NCBI RefSeq assembly: GCF_039545135.1
Contig: NZ_BAABRU010000003.1
Span: 248,001-312,000 of the forward strand
Source of the DNA: Herpetosiphon gulosus
GTDB taxonomy: Bacteria > Chloroflexota > Chloroflexia > Chloroflexales > Herpetosiphonaceae
DNA length: 64,000 nt
Reading direction: 5' to 3'
The stretch's first letter is position 1, and each line of letters begins with the position of its first letter. The notes under the pieces are model-generated. The model ran no database searches. It was not told where the DNA came from and worked only from the letters and a program-made list of their open reading frames with translations. A program made the translations under genes and the position numbers. Shown piece after piece: positions 34,129 through 42,414 of the stretch.

Positions 34129-35061
34129 TTACTCGGCAACACGATTAACAATCTGCCAAAAATGTTGCTCAAAATAGGCACGATCAACGCCAATACACAC
34201 ATCAACCAAGGCTCCATCAGCAGCTTCGACCAAACGTCCTTGTTCAGCACCCGCCGTTTCGACCACCTTCAAGCGCATTGGTTGATATTGGACTAACTCA
34301 GGATGGACTGCCACAAACGCCGCTAGTGGGTCCCAAAAATAGAGACCACGATTGATCTTCTGAATCCGTTGAAGCACTCGTTTAATATGCGCAGCAATCG
34401 CAGTCTTGGGAGTTGGTTCGAGCAATTCAAAAAAGCTGCTTCCAACGGGCACGCTATTGGTCACATCCAACGGAACCAAGGTGATTGGCAGGCCCGATTC
34501 CAATACAAGCTGTGTGGCATAAGGGTCGATGTAGATATTCCATTCAGCTGTCAAATTATTTGTGCGAATAATGCTATTGATATTGCCAGCCACATGCACC
34601 GCTCCACCCATAATCACCAAACGCTTGATCCGCGCGGCAATTGTGGGGTGGAGTTGCAACAACTCACCAATATTGGTCAAAGGGCCGATGCAAAGCAAGG
34701 TAATTGGCTGCTCGCTACCTAATAATTGTTGTAGCAGCAGATCAAGTGCGGATAGCGTTTGGGATTGTTGCACTTTAGGCACGGGCAGCAATAAGCCCAC
34801 ATCCATGGCCCAACGCAAATACCAAGGAAAGCGGTTATTGCCACGTAGTGGCCGCTTGCGACCTGCCCCAATCGGCACAGCCGCATGCTCAGCCAAGCAT
34901 AACAAGCCATGAGCACGCTTGATGGCAGGATTAGCATGAGCCTCGCCTGTCGCCGCAACCGTGATCGCCAATAAATCAATCGCTGGATGACGTGCCACAT
35001 AGCCTAAGGCCAACCAATCATCAATTGCTAAATCGCTATCAACAATTAATCGTAATCCCAC
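34129..35061 (-). CDS. Nucleoside hydrolase
   Basis: This 310-residue enzyme of the inosine-uridine-preferring hydrolase family cleaves ribonucleosides to base and ribose. The calcium-binding N-terminal motif reads DSDLAIDD (D8, D10, D14, D15), compared with the usual DTDPGIDD. CIGPLTNIGELL and the later NIYIDPYATQLVLES and LYFWDPLAAFVA segments are conserved. The nucleobase preference is unclear. It is downstream of the GH31 gene on the same strand with a hairpin in between, and upstream of potA is a separate unit. Confidence 0.92.
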   Translation of the reverse strand: MGLRLIVDSDLAIDDWLALGYVARHPAIDLLAITVAATGEAHANPAIKRAHGLLCLAEHAAVPIGAGRKRPLRGNNRFPWYLRWAMDVGLLLPVPKVQQSQTLSALDLLLQQLLGSEQPITLLCIGPLTNIGELLQLHPTIAARIKRLVIMGGAVHVAGNINSIIRTNNLTAEWNIYIDPYATQLVLESGLPITLVPLDVTNSVPVGSSFFELLEPTPKTAIAAHIKRVLQRIQKINRGLYFWDPLAAFVAVHPELVQYQPMRLKVVETAGAEQGRLVEAADGALVDVCIGVDRAYFEQHFWQIVNRVAE

Positions 35062-35155
35062 AGCTATGCCTCCTAATTAGGCCAATAATTATCGTAGCGA
35101 TTATTTTTTACCAATTAACTGTAATAGTCTATGATATTAATAAACTCGCAGCGAC

Positions 35156-35207
35156 CTTACCCTCAACCCTTCTCCCACAGAGCGGGTAAATTGGCTAAGG
35201 GTAAGGA
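35156..35207 (-). terminator. Hairpin between GH31 and nucleoside hydrolase
   Basis: CCTTACCCT (35156-35164) and AGGGTAAGG (35199-35207) pair perfectly, with CCC and GGG in the loop forming further pairs. It lies in the 197-base gap after the GH31 stop, so it probably ends that transcript; no strong T-run is seen. Confidence 0.5.
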
Positions 35208-35258
35208 AGCACAGGATCAACTAATCGCTCGATGATCGATGTGCTTTAGTTTTATGCC

Positions 35259-37616
35259 TTACAATTGCACCTCAAGCGTGTGCGCCAAGCCATCGTCAGC
35301 AAAACTCACGGTCGTCGCGCCGTCGGCGTAGACCCATTCGATTGCATTCGTATCAAACAAGACTGCTTTGGGCGGCAACGAATGCAGATTGACCACGATT
35401 GTGCGCGGGGCAGGTTGCCAAGCACCTTGGCGGGCGGCAATCGTCAACCTAATTGCTTGCTCAGTTTCAACACAGCCAAACGTTGTGGTCGCTGCTTGGC
35501 CTTTTTCATAATCAAATGAAATGCCATCGTCCTCGTAGAGCGTCCATTCGCTTGTGCCGCTGGGATAGACATCGAGCGTCAGAGGATCAAGCGAAGCTTC
35601 GCTGGTATAGTTGAGGACTGGGCCGAGGGTCAAAATCGCCCCGCCCCGTACATAGAGCGGCAAACGTTCAAGCGGCGCATGCACCAAAATATGCTGCGAA
35701 CCCTTGATCCGCTCGCCAGTCCACCAATCGTACCACTCGCCAGCTGGCAAATAAACCGAGCGATATTCAGCCCCAGGCCGGACAATCGGCGCAAGCATTA
35801 ATTGCGAGCCACACAACACCTGATCATGTAAGCTGTGAGTGGTCGGATCAGTCGCAAATTCATACACCAATGGCCGAATAATTGGCGCACCTGTGGTTGA
35901 AGCCTGATAAAACAAGGTATACAAATAGGGCAATAAACGATAGCGCAAACTGAGGTAGGCCCGCGCGATTGCTTCAGTACGTTCGCCAAAGGCCCACGGC
36001 TCAGCCGGACGAGTACCCGAACAAGAGTGGCCACGACAGAACGGCAAAAATGCCCCAACTTGAACCCAACGCGCCCATAATTCTGGCGAAGCATTGCCAA
36101 AAAATCCACCAATATCCACGCCAACAAACGGTATTCCCGAAAGCCCCAAGTTAGCAATTTGCGGCAACATCATTTCTAAATGTTCCCACAACGCCGAATT
36201 ATCGCCAGTCCACAAGGTTGCCCAACGCGACAGGCCAGCAAAGCCTGAGCGAGTTAATACAAATGGCCGCTCATTGGGGCGCAATTGCCGTAAGCCTTCA
36301 TAGGTGGCACGCGCCATCAACAAACCATACAAATTATGCACTTCGGCGTGAGTTGTAGGCTCATCGGCAGATCCTTGCGGTGCATTCAGGTCGATCGTGC
36401 CACCATTGCCACCACCTTCGCTAAAAGGTCGATCAAACACGGTTGGTTCGTTCATATCATCCCAAATGCCGCGTACTCCAGCATCGATCAAGATCTTATG
36501 TAAATTTCCCCACCATTCGCGCACATCAGCACGGGTAAAATCGGCAAATGCGCTATCATCAGGCCAAACATAGCCACTGAATAACGTCCCATCGGCTCGT
36601 TTGATAAAATAATCGTTGGCAATTCCTTCGGCAAATACTGCATAATTTGGGTCAGTTTTGACCCCAGGATCGATAATTGTTACGATATTGAAGCCATCGC
36701 GAGCCAAATTTTGCAACAATTGAACTGGCTGTGCAAAATGTTCAGGATGCCAGGTAAAAACCCGATAGCCATCCATATAATCAATATCAAAATGAATTGC
36801 ATCGCACGGGATATTGCGGGCGCGTAATTCATCAGCAATTGCCTGCATTGTAATGCTTGAATCGTAACCCCAGCGACTTTGATGATAACCAAGCGCCCAA
36901 TAGGCAGGTAAGGGCATTGCCCCTAATAATTCGCGCCAAGTAGCCGTAATTTCGGCGGGTGTTGTGCCTAAAACCACATAATAATCGAGATCTGGGCCTT
37001 GCGTTTTTAAGCTCAACAAAGCAGCATCAGTCGCCCCAACATCAATACTTGAGCGAAATGATGTATTGAAAAACACGCCATAACATAGATTAGGCTGCAA
37101 GCCCATAAAAACTGGCATTGTCGCATACATATTATCAACGCGTGGGCTATGGTGCGGTTCAGGATCAAGTGTCCAATTTAAAAAATGCTGACCTGTTTTT
37201 TCAAGCCAGCCAGTGCGTTCACCAAAACCATAAAAATGCTCAGAATTATAAATTTGCTTACTAACAACCCATCCATCGGCATTGTAGTTTGCCGCTGTAA
37301 CATCACTAAAAAATGGCTGCTGATCTAGATTGGTAAATGTAATTCGACCATCAGCATGTGCAACATTTACCTTGAGCTTTGTCGTCTCAATGCTGGTTGA
37401 ATCTGAATTTCCGGAAACCGACCATGCAAATGCTTCCCACGCATCATCAGCGCGATTAACCGCCCATGAACGCCGTGCTAATGGCGCATCATTGCTAATA
37501 CAAACCCGAATTAGCTGTTCGCTACAGATGCTGATGCGAATTTGCTGATTTGCCCGTTTAAACAGACAACTACGTGCATCACGTTGATCAAGTGTAAACA
37601 TTGATGAATGTTCCAT
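35259..37616 (-). CDS. Glycoside hydrolase family 31 (alpha-glucosidase-like)
   Basis: This 785-residue enzyme hydrolyses alpha-glycosidic bonds in glucan or oligosaccharides. It has an N-terminal beta domain, the catalytic barrel with nucleophile D387 in GIWDDMNEP and acid/base D472 in WTGDNS, and C-terminal beta domains. Length and motifs fit GH31 alpha-glucosidase or alpha-xylosidase; the latter cannot be excluded. There is no signal peptide, so it probably acts in the cytosol on imported oligosaccharides. ATG 37616 follows GGAGGA; the upstream ATG at 37640 does not. It shares a divergent intergenic region with the AT-hook gene. Confidence 0.93.
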   Translation of the reverse strand: MEHSSMFTLDQRDARSCLFKRANQQIRISICSEQLIRVCISNDAPLARRSWAVNRADDAWEAFAWSVSGNSDSTSIETTKLKVNVAHADGRITFTNLDQQPFFSDVTAANYNADGWVVSKQIYNSEHFYGFGERTGWLEKTGQHFLNWTLDPEPHHSPRVDNMYATMPVFMGLQPNLCYGVFFNTSFRSSIDVGATDAALLSLKTQGPDLDYYVVLGTTPAEITATWRELLGAMPLPAYWALGYHQSRWGYDSSITMQAIADELRARNIPCDAIHFDIDYMDGYRVFTWHPEHFAQPVQLLQNLARDGFNIVTIIDPGVKTDPNYAVFAEGIANDYFIKRADGTLFSGYVWPDDSAFADFTRADVREWWGNLHKILIDAGVRGIWDDMNEPTVFDRPFSEGGGNGGTIDLNAPQGSADEPTTHAEVHNLYGLLMARATYEGLRQLRPNERPFVLTRSGFAGLSRWATLWTGDNSALWEHLEMMLPQIANLGLSGIPFVGVDIGGFFGNASPELWARWVQVGAFLPFCRGHSCSGTRPAEPWAFGERTEAIARAYLSLRYRLLPYLYTLFYQASTTGAPIIRPLVYEFATDPTTHSLHDQVLCGSQLMLAPIVRPGAEYRSVYLPAGEWYDWWTGERIKGSQHILVHAPLERLPLYVRGGAILTLGPVLNYTSEASLDPLTLDVYPSGTSEWTLYEDDGISFDYEKGQAATTTFGCVETEQAIRLTIAARQGAWQPAPRTIVVNLHSLPPKAVLFDTNAIEWVYADGATTVSFADDGLAHTLEVQL

Positions 37617-37656
37617 CACAATTCCTCCAAAATTGGCCAAATTGAAACAAAAAAAC

Positions 37657-37685
37657 TTGACACAAAGCAGAAATCTATATACGAT
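37657..37685 (+). promoter_or_regulatory. Promoter of the AT-hook-like gene
   Basis: TTGACA (37657-37662), a 17-base spacer and TACGAT (37680-37685). Transcription should begin near 37692, about 68 bases before the ATG at 37760. Confidence 0.7.
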
Positions 37686-37759
37686 AAGGCTATACAGAGC
37701 AAGAATATTGAGAATGGCGTGTCGTCACAAGCATAGTATCATTTTCGGAGGCTAAAACC

Positions 37760-38098
37760 ATGGCAGAATTTACACTCTGGTCACCAGAAGAAATGCAAGA
37801 ACGGGCAAAACCAAAGCGTGCCGTTCAGCGCGAAACCCGCGAACGCATTATTGCCGAGTATACCAATTATTTCCAAAACGCTAAAGCTGGTTTTGGTGGT
37901 CAAGTGGTATTAGGCGATGAAGAAGACAAACGCAAATTGCGGGCACTTGTGCGCGAAGCCGCTAGTCGTAGCAACCTTGTATTACGCTTCCGCCCAATCA
38001 AAGATAAAAACCGGATTGAATTTTTGGTGATCGACCCACAAAGCCAACCAGCCCGTAAAACTGGTGCTCGCCGTGGTCGCCCCAAAAAGAAAAGCTAA
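37760..38098 (+). CDS. Small basic protein with a C-terminal AT-hook-like tail
   Basis: This 112-residue protein has a helical N-terminus (EMQERAKPKRAVQRETRERIIAEY written in parts, about 11-34), a middle region rich in charged residues with strands (RSNLVLRFRPIK, RIEFLVID), and the tail GARRGRPKKKS, which contains the GRP core of an AT-hook that inserts in the DNA minor groove. I do not recognise the family. A strong promoter and a strong terminator bracket it, so it is an independent, probably well-expressed gene. A role in nucleoid or transcription control is only an inference. Confidence 0.75.
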   Translation: MAEFTLWSPEEMQERAKPKRAVQRETRERIIAEYTNYFQNAKAGFGGQVVLGDEEDKRKLRALVREAASRSNLVLRFRPIKDKNRIEFLVIDPQSQPARKTGARRGRPKKKS

Positions 38099-38105
38099 AT
38101 AGATT

Positions 38106-38140
38106 AAAAAAGGATGTGGCATACACCACATCCTTTTTTT
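38106..38140 (+). terminator. Strong terminator after the AT-hook gene
   Basis: GGATGTGG (38112-38119) pairs with CCACATCC (38126-38133), with A6 and T7 flanks extending the stem (38106-38140). Both strands carry a T-run, so it can act in both directions. Confidence 0.9.
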
Positions 38141-38144
38141 GGAT

Positions 38145-38176
38145 TTAAAAAACCCCTATGGATTAATCCACAGGGG
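38145..38176 (-). terminator. Terminator after rplY
   Basis: CCCCT plus TGGATT (38153-38164) pairs with AATCCA plus AGGGG (38165-38176) on the minus strand, and six T follow on that strand (A at 38147-38152 in the plus strand). It lies 8 bases after the L25 stop. Confidence 0.85.
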
Positions 38177-38183
38177 CATTTAA

Positions 38184-38783
38184 TTATTCAGCAGCAGTTT
38201 CAGCAGCTGGAGCTTCTTCAGCTTGTGGGTAACCCAAGGTCAAAATCAAGGTTTCAACATCATCGAGAATTTCCACGGTAGCTGGCAAGCTCAAATCTTT
38301 AACCAAGATTTGTTGGCCAATTTCGGTCAAGCTGCTTGCATCAATATCAATTTGATGTGGCACATCGCCTGGCAAAGCCCGCACCCGAATCACTGATTGA
38401 ACCAAATTCAACACAGCATTGCCACGGCTCACCATATCGTTTTCACCTTGCAAAGCAACATGAATATCCAATTCGACTGGTGCATTAGCATCAACAACCC
38501 GCAAATCGGCATGGATAATCCGATTGCTGACTGAGTTACGTTGGACTTCCAACAAGAAGGCAACTTGGCGTTTTTGGCCAGGGATGCTCAACTCGATCAA
38601 GCCGCTATAACCAGCTTGGTTGATCACTTTGTTAAATTCACGTTCGTCAACTTGGGCTGAGTAGGGTTCGATCCCACGGCCACAAATACCGATTGGCAAA
38701 ATACCTTGGTCGCGCAAGCTTTGAACCTTTTTGCCGGTAATTTCACGCGGCTGGAGTGCCAACCGTAGAGTTTCGTTCGCCAT
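38184..38783 (-). CDS. rplY: 50S ribosomal protein L25/general stress protein Ctc
   Basis: This 199-residue protein binds 5S rRNA in the large ribosomal subunit. The N-terminal L25 domain (about 1-95, LRLALQPREITGKKVQSLRDQGILPIGICG) is followed by a C-terminal beta domain of the TL5/Ctc type (about 96-185) and an acidic Ala/Glu-rich tail (EEAPAAETAAE). It has its own promoter and terminator. The longer form is typical of Ctc/TL5 proteins. Confidence 0.95.
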   Translation of the reverse strand: MANETLRLALQPREITGKKVQSLRDQGILPIGICGRGIEPYSAQVDEREFNKVINQAGYSGLIELSIPGQKRQVAFLLEVQRNSVSNRIIHADLRVVDANAPVELDIHVALQGENDMVSRGNAVLNLVQSVIRVRALPGDVPHQIDIDASSLTEIGQQILVKDLSLPATVEILDDVETLILTLGYPQAEEAPAAETAAE

Positions 38784-38839
38784 TGCTATGCTACTCCATG
38801 TAGAGTTAAAATAATCTTAGATCGCTGCAAAACTGCGAT

Positions 38840-38868
38840 AGTGTACCATAAAACAGGTTGTTACGCAA
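38840..38868 (-). promoter_or_regulatory. rplY promoter
   Basis: On the minus strand, TTGCGT (38868-38863), a 17-base spacer and TACACT (38845-38840), with TGG before the -10. The -35 overlaps the U-tract of the rpoD terminator. Confidence 0.65.
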
Positions 38869-38905
38869 AAAATCAACCCAACGCCACGTTAAATGGGCGC
38901 TGGGT
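38867..38905 (-). terminator. Terminator after rpoD
   Basis: On the minus strand, ACCCAGCGCC (38905-38896) pairs with GGCGTTGGGT (38885-38876) with one G-U pair, followed by T6 (A at 38867-38872 in the plus strand). It begins 22 bases after the sigma factor stop and ends at the start of the L25 promoter. Confidence 0.8.
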
Positions 38906-38926
38906 CGGTCGTTTTAGCGCCATTCG

Positions 38927-40087
38927 TTAATCAAGATAGCCACGTAATTTCTTGCCAAGGTGAGGGTGACGTAGTTTACGCAAGGCCACCGCTTCGATTT
39001 GGCGAATCCGTTCGCGGGTAATGCCAAATTCGAGTCCAACTTCTTCGAGGGTGCGGTAGCGGCCATCTTTGAGGCCATAGCGCAATTGAATTATTTTGCG
39101 TTCGCGCTCAGGCAATTTTTGCAAAACTTCTTCAATTTGTTCGCGCAACATGGTCATGGCGGCAGCATCAACTGGGGTTGAAACCCGATCATCCTCGATG
39201 AAATCGCCCATGCGACCTTCGCCTTCTTGGCCAACTGGCATTTCTAGCGAAAGTGGGTGCATCGAGGCTTCCAAGGTGCGGCGCACTTTCGAGGCGGTAA
39301 TGCCCATGGCTTCGGCAATTTCTTCGGGCGTTGGTTCGCGCTGCATGGTTTGTTGCAACTTATGCGATGTTCGCTTGACTTGGCTAATCGCCTCGCCCAT
39401 ATGCACAGGCAAGCGGATGGTGCGGCTTTGATCGGCGATTGCCCGCGTAATTGCTTGGCGAATCCACCAAGTCGCGTAGGTTGAGAACTTATGGCCTTTG
39501 GTGTAATCGAATTTCTCAACGGCCCGCATCAAGCCAATATTGCCCTCTTGTACCAAATCCATCATGGTCAAGCCATACGAGGTATATTTTTTGGCAATCG
39601 AAACCACCAAACGCAAGTTGGCCTGAATTAAATGTTGGCGGGCTGCTCGACCAGTATCAATATGGCGTTTTAACGAAATTCGATCGCCATGTTCCAGCAT
39701 GCCGTCATCTTGCAGCAAAGTATCGTTGGCGGCGTGAGCCACTTCCATCTTCTTGGCGAGATCGACTTCTTCCGCCGCAGTCAGCAAGGGTACTTGACCA
39801 ATTTCTTGCAAGTACATGCGCACTGGGTCATCAAGCGCAATATCCGAAAGATCAGGCAAGGCTCCGTCAAGGTCGTGATCGCTATCAAGATCTAAATCGA
39901 GATCAAGGTCGGCAACGTTGGGCGCTTCATCTGCATCAACAACCTCGATCCCCGCTTCTTCGATTTGTTCGTAGAGGCTTTCGAGGGCTTCGATATTCGT
40001 TTCTGGCTCTGGCAACACGCTGAGAATGTCTTCGCGTTTGATGCGGTTTTGATTTTTTGCCGCAAGCTCCAGTAGCTTGTCAATCAT
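38927..40087 (-). CDS. rpoD: Primary RNA polymerase sigma factor (RpoD/SigA)
   Basis: This 386-residue sigma factor has a region 1.1-like start (about 1-60), an acidic stretch with [11 protein letters not shown] (about 60-72), region 1.2 with [18 protein letters not shown], the region 2 block with [19 protein letters not shown] and [13 protein letters not shown] (about 175-215), region 3 and region 4 with HTH residues in [20 protein letters not shown]. It is near the short end of primary sigma factors, like SigA of Gram-positives. It has a strong promoter and a long leader of about 200 bases, and its own terminator. Confidence 0.97.
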   Translation of the reverse strand: MIDKLLELAAKNQNRIKREDILSVLPEPETNIEALESLYEQIEEAGIEVVDADEAPNVADLDLDLDLDSDHDLDGALPDLSDIALDDPVRMYLQEIGQVPLLTAAEEVDLAKKMEVAHAANDTLLQDDGMLEHGDRISLKRHIDTGRAARQHLIQANLRLVVSIAKKYTSYGLTMMDLVQEGNIGLMRAVEKFDYTKGHKFSTYATWWIRQAITRAIADQSRTIRLPVHMGEAISQVKRTSHKLQQTMQREPTPEEIAEAMGITASKVRRTLEASMHPLSLEMPVGQEGEGRMGDFIEDDRVSTPVDAAAMTMLREQIEEVLQKLPERERKIIQLRYGLKDGRYRTLEEVGLEFGITRERIRQIEAVALRKLRHPHLGKKLRGYLD

Positions 40088-40299
40088 TGAAATGGCTCCT
40101 CCGAGGTTGAGTCGCAGGCAAGATGTTTTTATCTAAACTAATGATCGAACGCCGCCCCCCAAGCATCGGCACGAGGCGCGGCGACAGTTTATCTATACAT
40201 GCCTGAATGCTAAGGCAAATTGTGGCAATCTCATCGCGGTACTGTGCGTGCTGTGATGCCGTCGCTCCTAGGGAACAACAGCATTTAGCCACTCGTTTC
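40088..40299 (-). promoter_or_regulatory. Long rpoD leader
   Basis: About 205 bases separate the predicted start (near 40293) from the rpoD ATG. It holds a GC-rich run (GGGGGGCGGCG) and no convincing gene; GGAGG lies just before the ATG. No known riboswitch is recognised, but a leader of this length may regulate sigma factor synthesis. Confidence 0.45.
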
Positions 40300-40329
40300 A
40301 CTATAGCATTGTTCCTAGTTGATCGTCAA
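40300..40329 (-). promoter_or_regulatory. rpoD promoter
   Basis: On the minus strand, TTGACG (40329-40324), an 18-base spacer and TATAGT (40305-40300). Five of six matches at each box. Confidence 0.75.
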
Positions 40330-40406
40330 CCCTCTCGAAGTACTTTTTAACTAGCAATCTCCATCTTTTGACTGATTAGGTTTAGGAAAAATGGATTATT
40401 GCATGC

Positions 40407-42032
40407 TTAAAATAATTCGTCAGCTTCTTGATCGATCAGTTCGGGGGTGCGCGGTCGTGAGCTTGGCCCACGTCGATTCCCCTGCATCATCGCTTCATAA
40501 AAAGCTTTATCATAGGCGCGGGTGCGCATCACCACTGGCATCGGCACAGCATGACCCAACATCATGGCTTGCTGGCGCGAATCAAGCGAGGCCAACACGG
40601 TTTTCAAGCCTTTCGAGCCACCAACGCCCATAAATACCGCATCAATATCACGATCATCGTTGAGCAAGGCGGTAATCCGCGAGCCAAGCTGGCTCATTAC
40701 TTCGTTATCAATCGATGATGGCCGTTGATCAACTACCAGCAACGTCACCGAATATTTGCGCAATTCACGGGCAATTTTGCCGAAAATCGTCTGCTTAGCA
40801 AGGCTGGGCGTAAGAAAATTATGCGCTTCTTCGATTGTAATCATCAGTTGTGGTGGTTTATCGCTGGATTTTTTTGTGGCAAGGAAGGTTTCGGTACGCC
40901 GCACCCACTCATCATAAATCAGGCGCGTCAGAATATTTGAAACCAGCATATAGGCCAATTCACTACGGTATTGACCAAACTCCACCACCACATTTTTGCC
41001 CGCTAACAAGGCATCAATAATTTGGCGAATTGATGATTGGCTAGATTTGCGGGTGACAAATTTGAGCTGCTCAAGCTGGGCTAATTTGCGCGAAAGTGCC
41101 GACATCGACGACATATTCGCGCCAGTTGATTCAACAAATTCTTTCAATTGTTCGGTATCTAATTCACGCAGCTTTTGAATCCAATCATCGCCAAAACGTT
41201 GGGCACAAATAAAGGCCGATTCTGCCGCAGTGGGATTAAGATTAAGTGCGTCTTGCAATAACAAAATATCATCAACTCGAATTTCATTCAGGCCGATCGT
41301 AATCTCACCATCGTATTTTACCCCGCGCCGCCGCGACGATTCAGGATCGAGGCTGTAAATATAAACTTGACCAGGAAAAAGCTGCGATAAGCCTTTAACT
41401 TCTTGAATCTTATCCTCGGTTGTGCCGCTCCAGCCATATTCGGAGTGCATATCAAAAATCAAATTGCTAGCAGCATTATGTTTAATCACGCCACATAATA
41501 ATAAACGCGTTAAGAATGATTTACCTGTACCTGACTTGCCAAACACGCCATTCGAGCGCTCAACAAAACGCGCCAAATCAATACAAACAGGCACATCCAT
41601 ATCAAGCGGCGTGCCCATTTGAAACTTACCATCGCCCTCAGCCCCAAAAACCAAGCCAAAATCATCTTCGCTGGCCTCATAAATTGGCGCAAAATGGGCC
41701 GGAATAGTCTTGACTGGACGGGGCGTTTCGAGTGAATCTTCGGGCAACATCAATTGGGGAGTTAATTTAAATGTGCCATAGGTATTACGTCCAGCCAAAA
41801 TCTCACGCAACAACGGGTGCTCATCATCCGGCGGATCAGCCAAAATCGAAAGGCTAGTTGCAGCCAATTGCACATCAGTCAACATTGAAAAAAAGCGATT
41901 ATGGCGGCCTTGTACCACCATAAATTGACCAACGCGCAAACGCTCAATCTCGTAGCGTTCATCTAAACGGGCAGTTAAGCCTTCCAATAACGAGCCACTG
42001 GTTACTAGCCCAATCCGTGTTGCATGTGCCAT
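40407..42032 (-). CDS. HerA/VirB4-like DUF87 ATPase
   Basis: This 541-residue ATPase has an N-terminal HAS-barrel-like region (about 1-130), Walker A GKSGTGKS near residues 166-173, and a Walker B reading LMITIEEAHNFLTP near residue 400, with sensor residues in LLVVDQRPSSIDNEVMSQ. This is the HerA-type DNA-translocase/bipolar helicase pattern, usually paired with a NurA nuclease in DNA end resection. No nuclease gene is adjacent, only the sigma factor. ATG 42032 follows GGAG; the longer frame to 42140 runs into repeats. It may handle DNA or act in an unrecognised defence or repair module. Confidence 0.88.
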   Translation of the reverse strand: MAHATRIGLVTSGSLLEGLTARLDERYEIERLRVGQFMVVQGRHNRFFSMLTDVQLAATSLSILADPPDDEHPLLREILAGRNTYGTFKLTPQLMLPEDSLETPRPVKTIPAHFAPIYEASEDDFGLVFGAEGDGKFQMGTPLDMDVPVCIDLARFVERSNGVFGKSGTGKSFLTRLLLCGVIKHNAASNLIFDMHSEYGWSGTTEDKIQEVKGLSQLFPGQVYIYSLDPESSRRRGVKYDGEITIGLNEIRVDDILLLQDALNLNPTAAESAFICAQRFGDDWIQKLRELDTEQLKEFVESTGANMSSMSALSRKLAQLEQLKFVTRKSSQSSIRQIIDALLAGKNVVVEFGQYRSELAYMLVSNILTRLIYDEWVRRTETFLATKKSSDKPPQLMITIEEAHNFLTPSLAKQTIFGKIARELRKYSVTLLVVDQRPSSIDNEVMSQLGSRITALLNDDRDIDAVFMGVGGSKGLKTVLASLDSRQQAMMLGHAVPMPVVMRTRAYDKAFYEAMMQGNRRGPSSRPRTPELIDQEADELF

Positions 42033-42143
42033 ACTCAAAAACTCCGTACAAACTCGGTAACTCATTTTAGCACATCTGCGCGACTGCAACAACGCAGGTT
42101 TGCTGGTCAGGTTTTGATCCACGAAGGACACGAACAGCACGAA

Positions 42144-42290
42144 GGGTTAGGGGTCAGGAGTCAGGGACTAGGGATCAGAGGGGTCAGGAGTCAGGGGCTA
42201 GGGATCAGAAGGGAGCAGATTTGAATTAGCTAGCCCAATCAGCAATCCTGATCCCTAATTACTAGACCCTGATCCCTCACTCAACATGGT
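42144..42290. repeat. Heptamer-type intergenic repeat, locus C
   Basis: GGGGTCAGGAGTCAGGG and GGGATCAGAGGGGTCAG (42148-42210) occur in one orientation, and CCTGATCCCTAATTACTAG with CCTGATCCCTCACTCA (42247-42284) in the other. TACTAGACCCTGATCCCT at 42260-42277 is an exact copy of the sequence at 13400-13417. The 381-base gap (42033-42414) otherwise holds only the transporter promoter region. Confidence 0.8.
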
Positions 42291-42341
42291 TCACATCTTG
42301 CTAGAAGCGTGGAGCCTTTTTCAAAATACAGTTGATCGCTA

Positions 42342-42350
42342 GGATACAAT
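42342..42350 (+). promoter_or_regulatory. -10 candidate before the ABC exporter
   Basis: TACAAT at 42345-42350, about 65 bases before the ATPase ATG. No -35 of good fit is visible. Confidence 0.4.
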
Positions 42351-42414
42351 AGAGCCAAAGCCGATCAACAAGTTAAGAGCAGTATCGCCGCTTGGTGCAA
42401 GGAGCAATCAGCTT

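Noticed and set aside
40080-40301. 73-residue frame in the rpoD leader
   Set aside because: Its GTG start lies upstream of the predicted transcript start and it overlaps the rpoD ATG; the sequence does not look like a protein.
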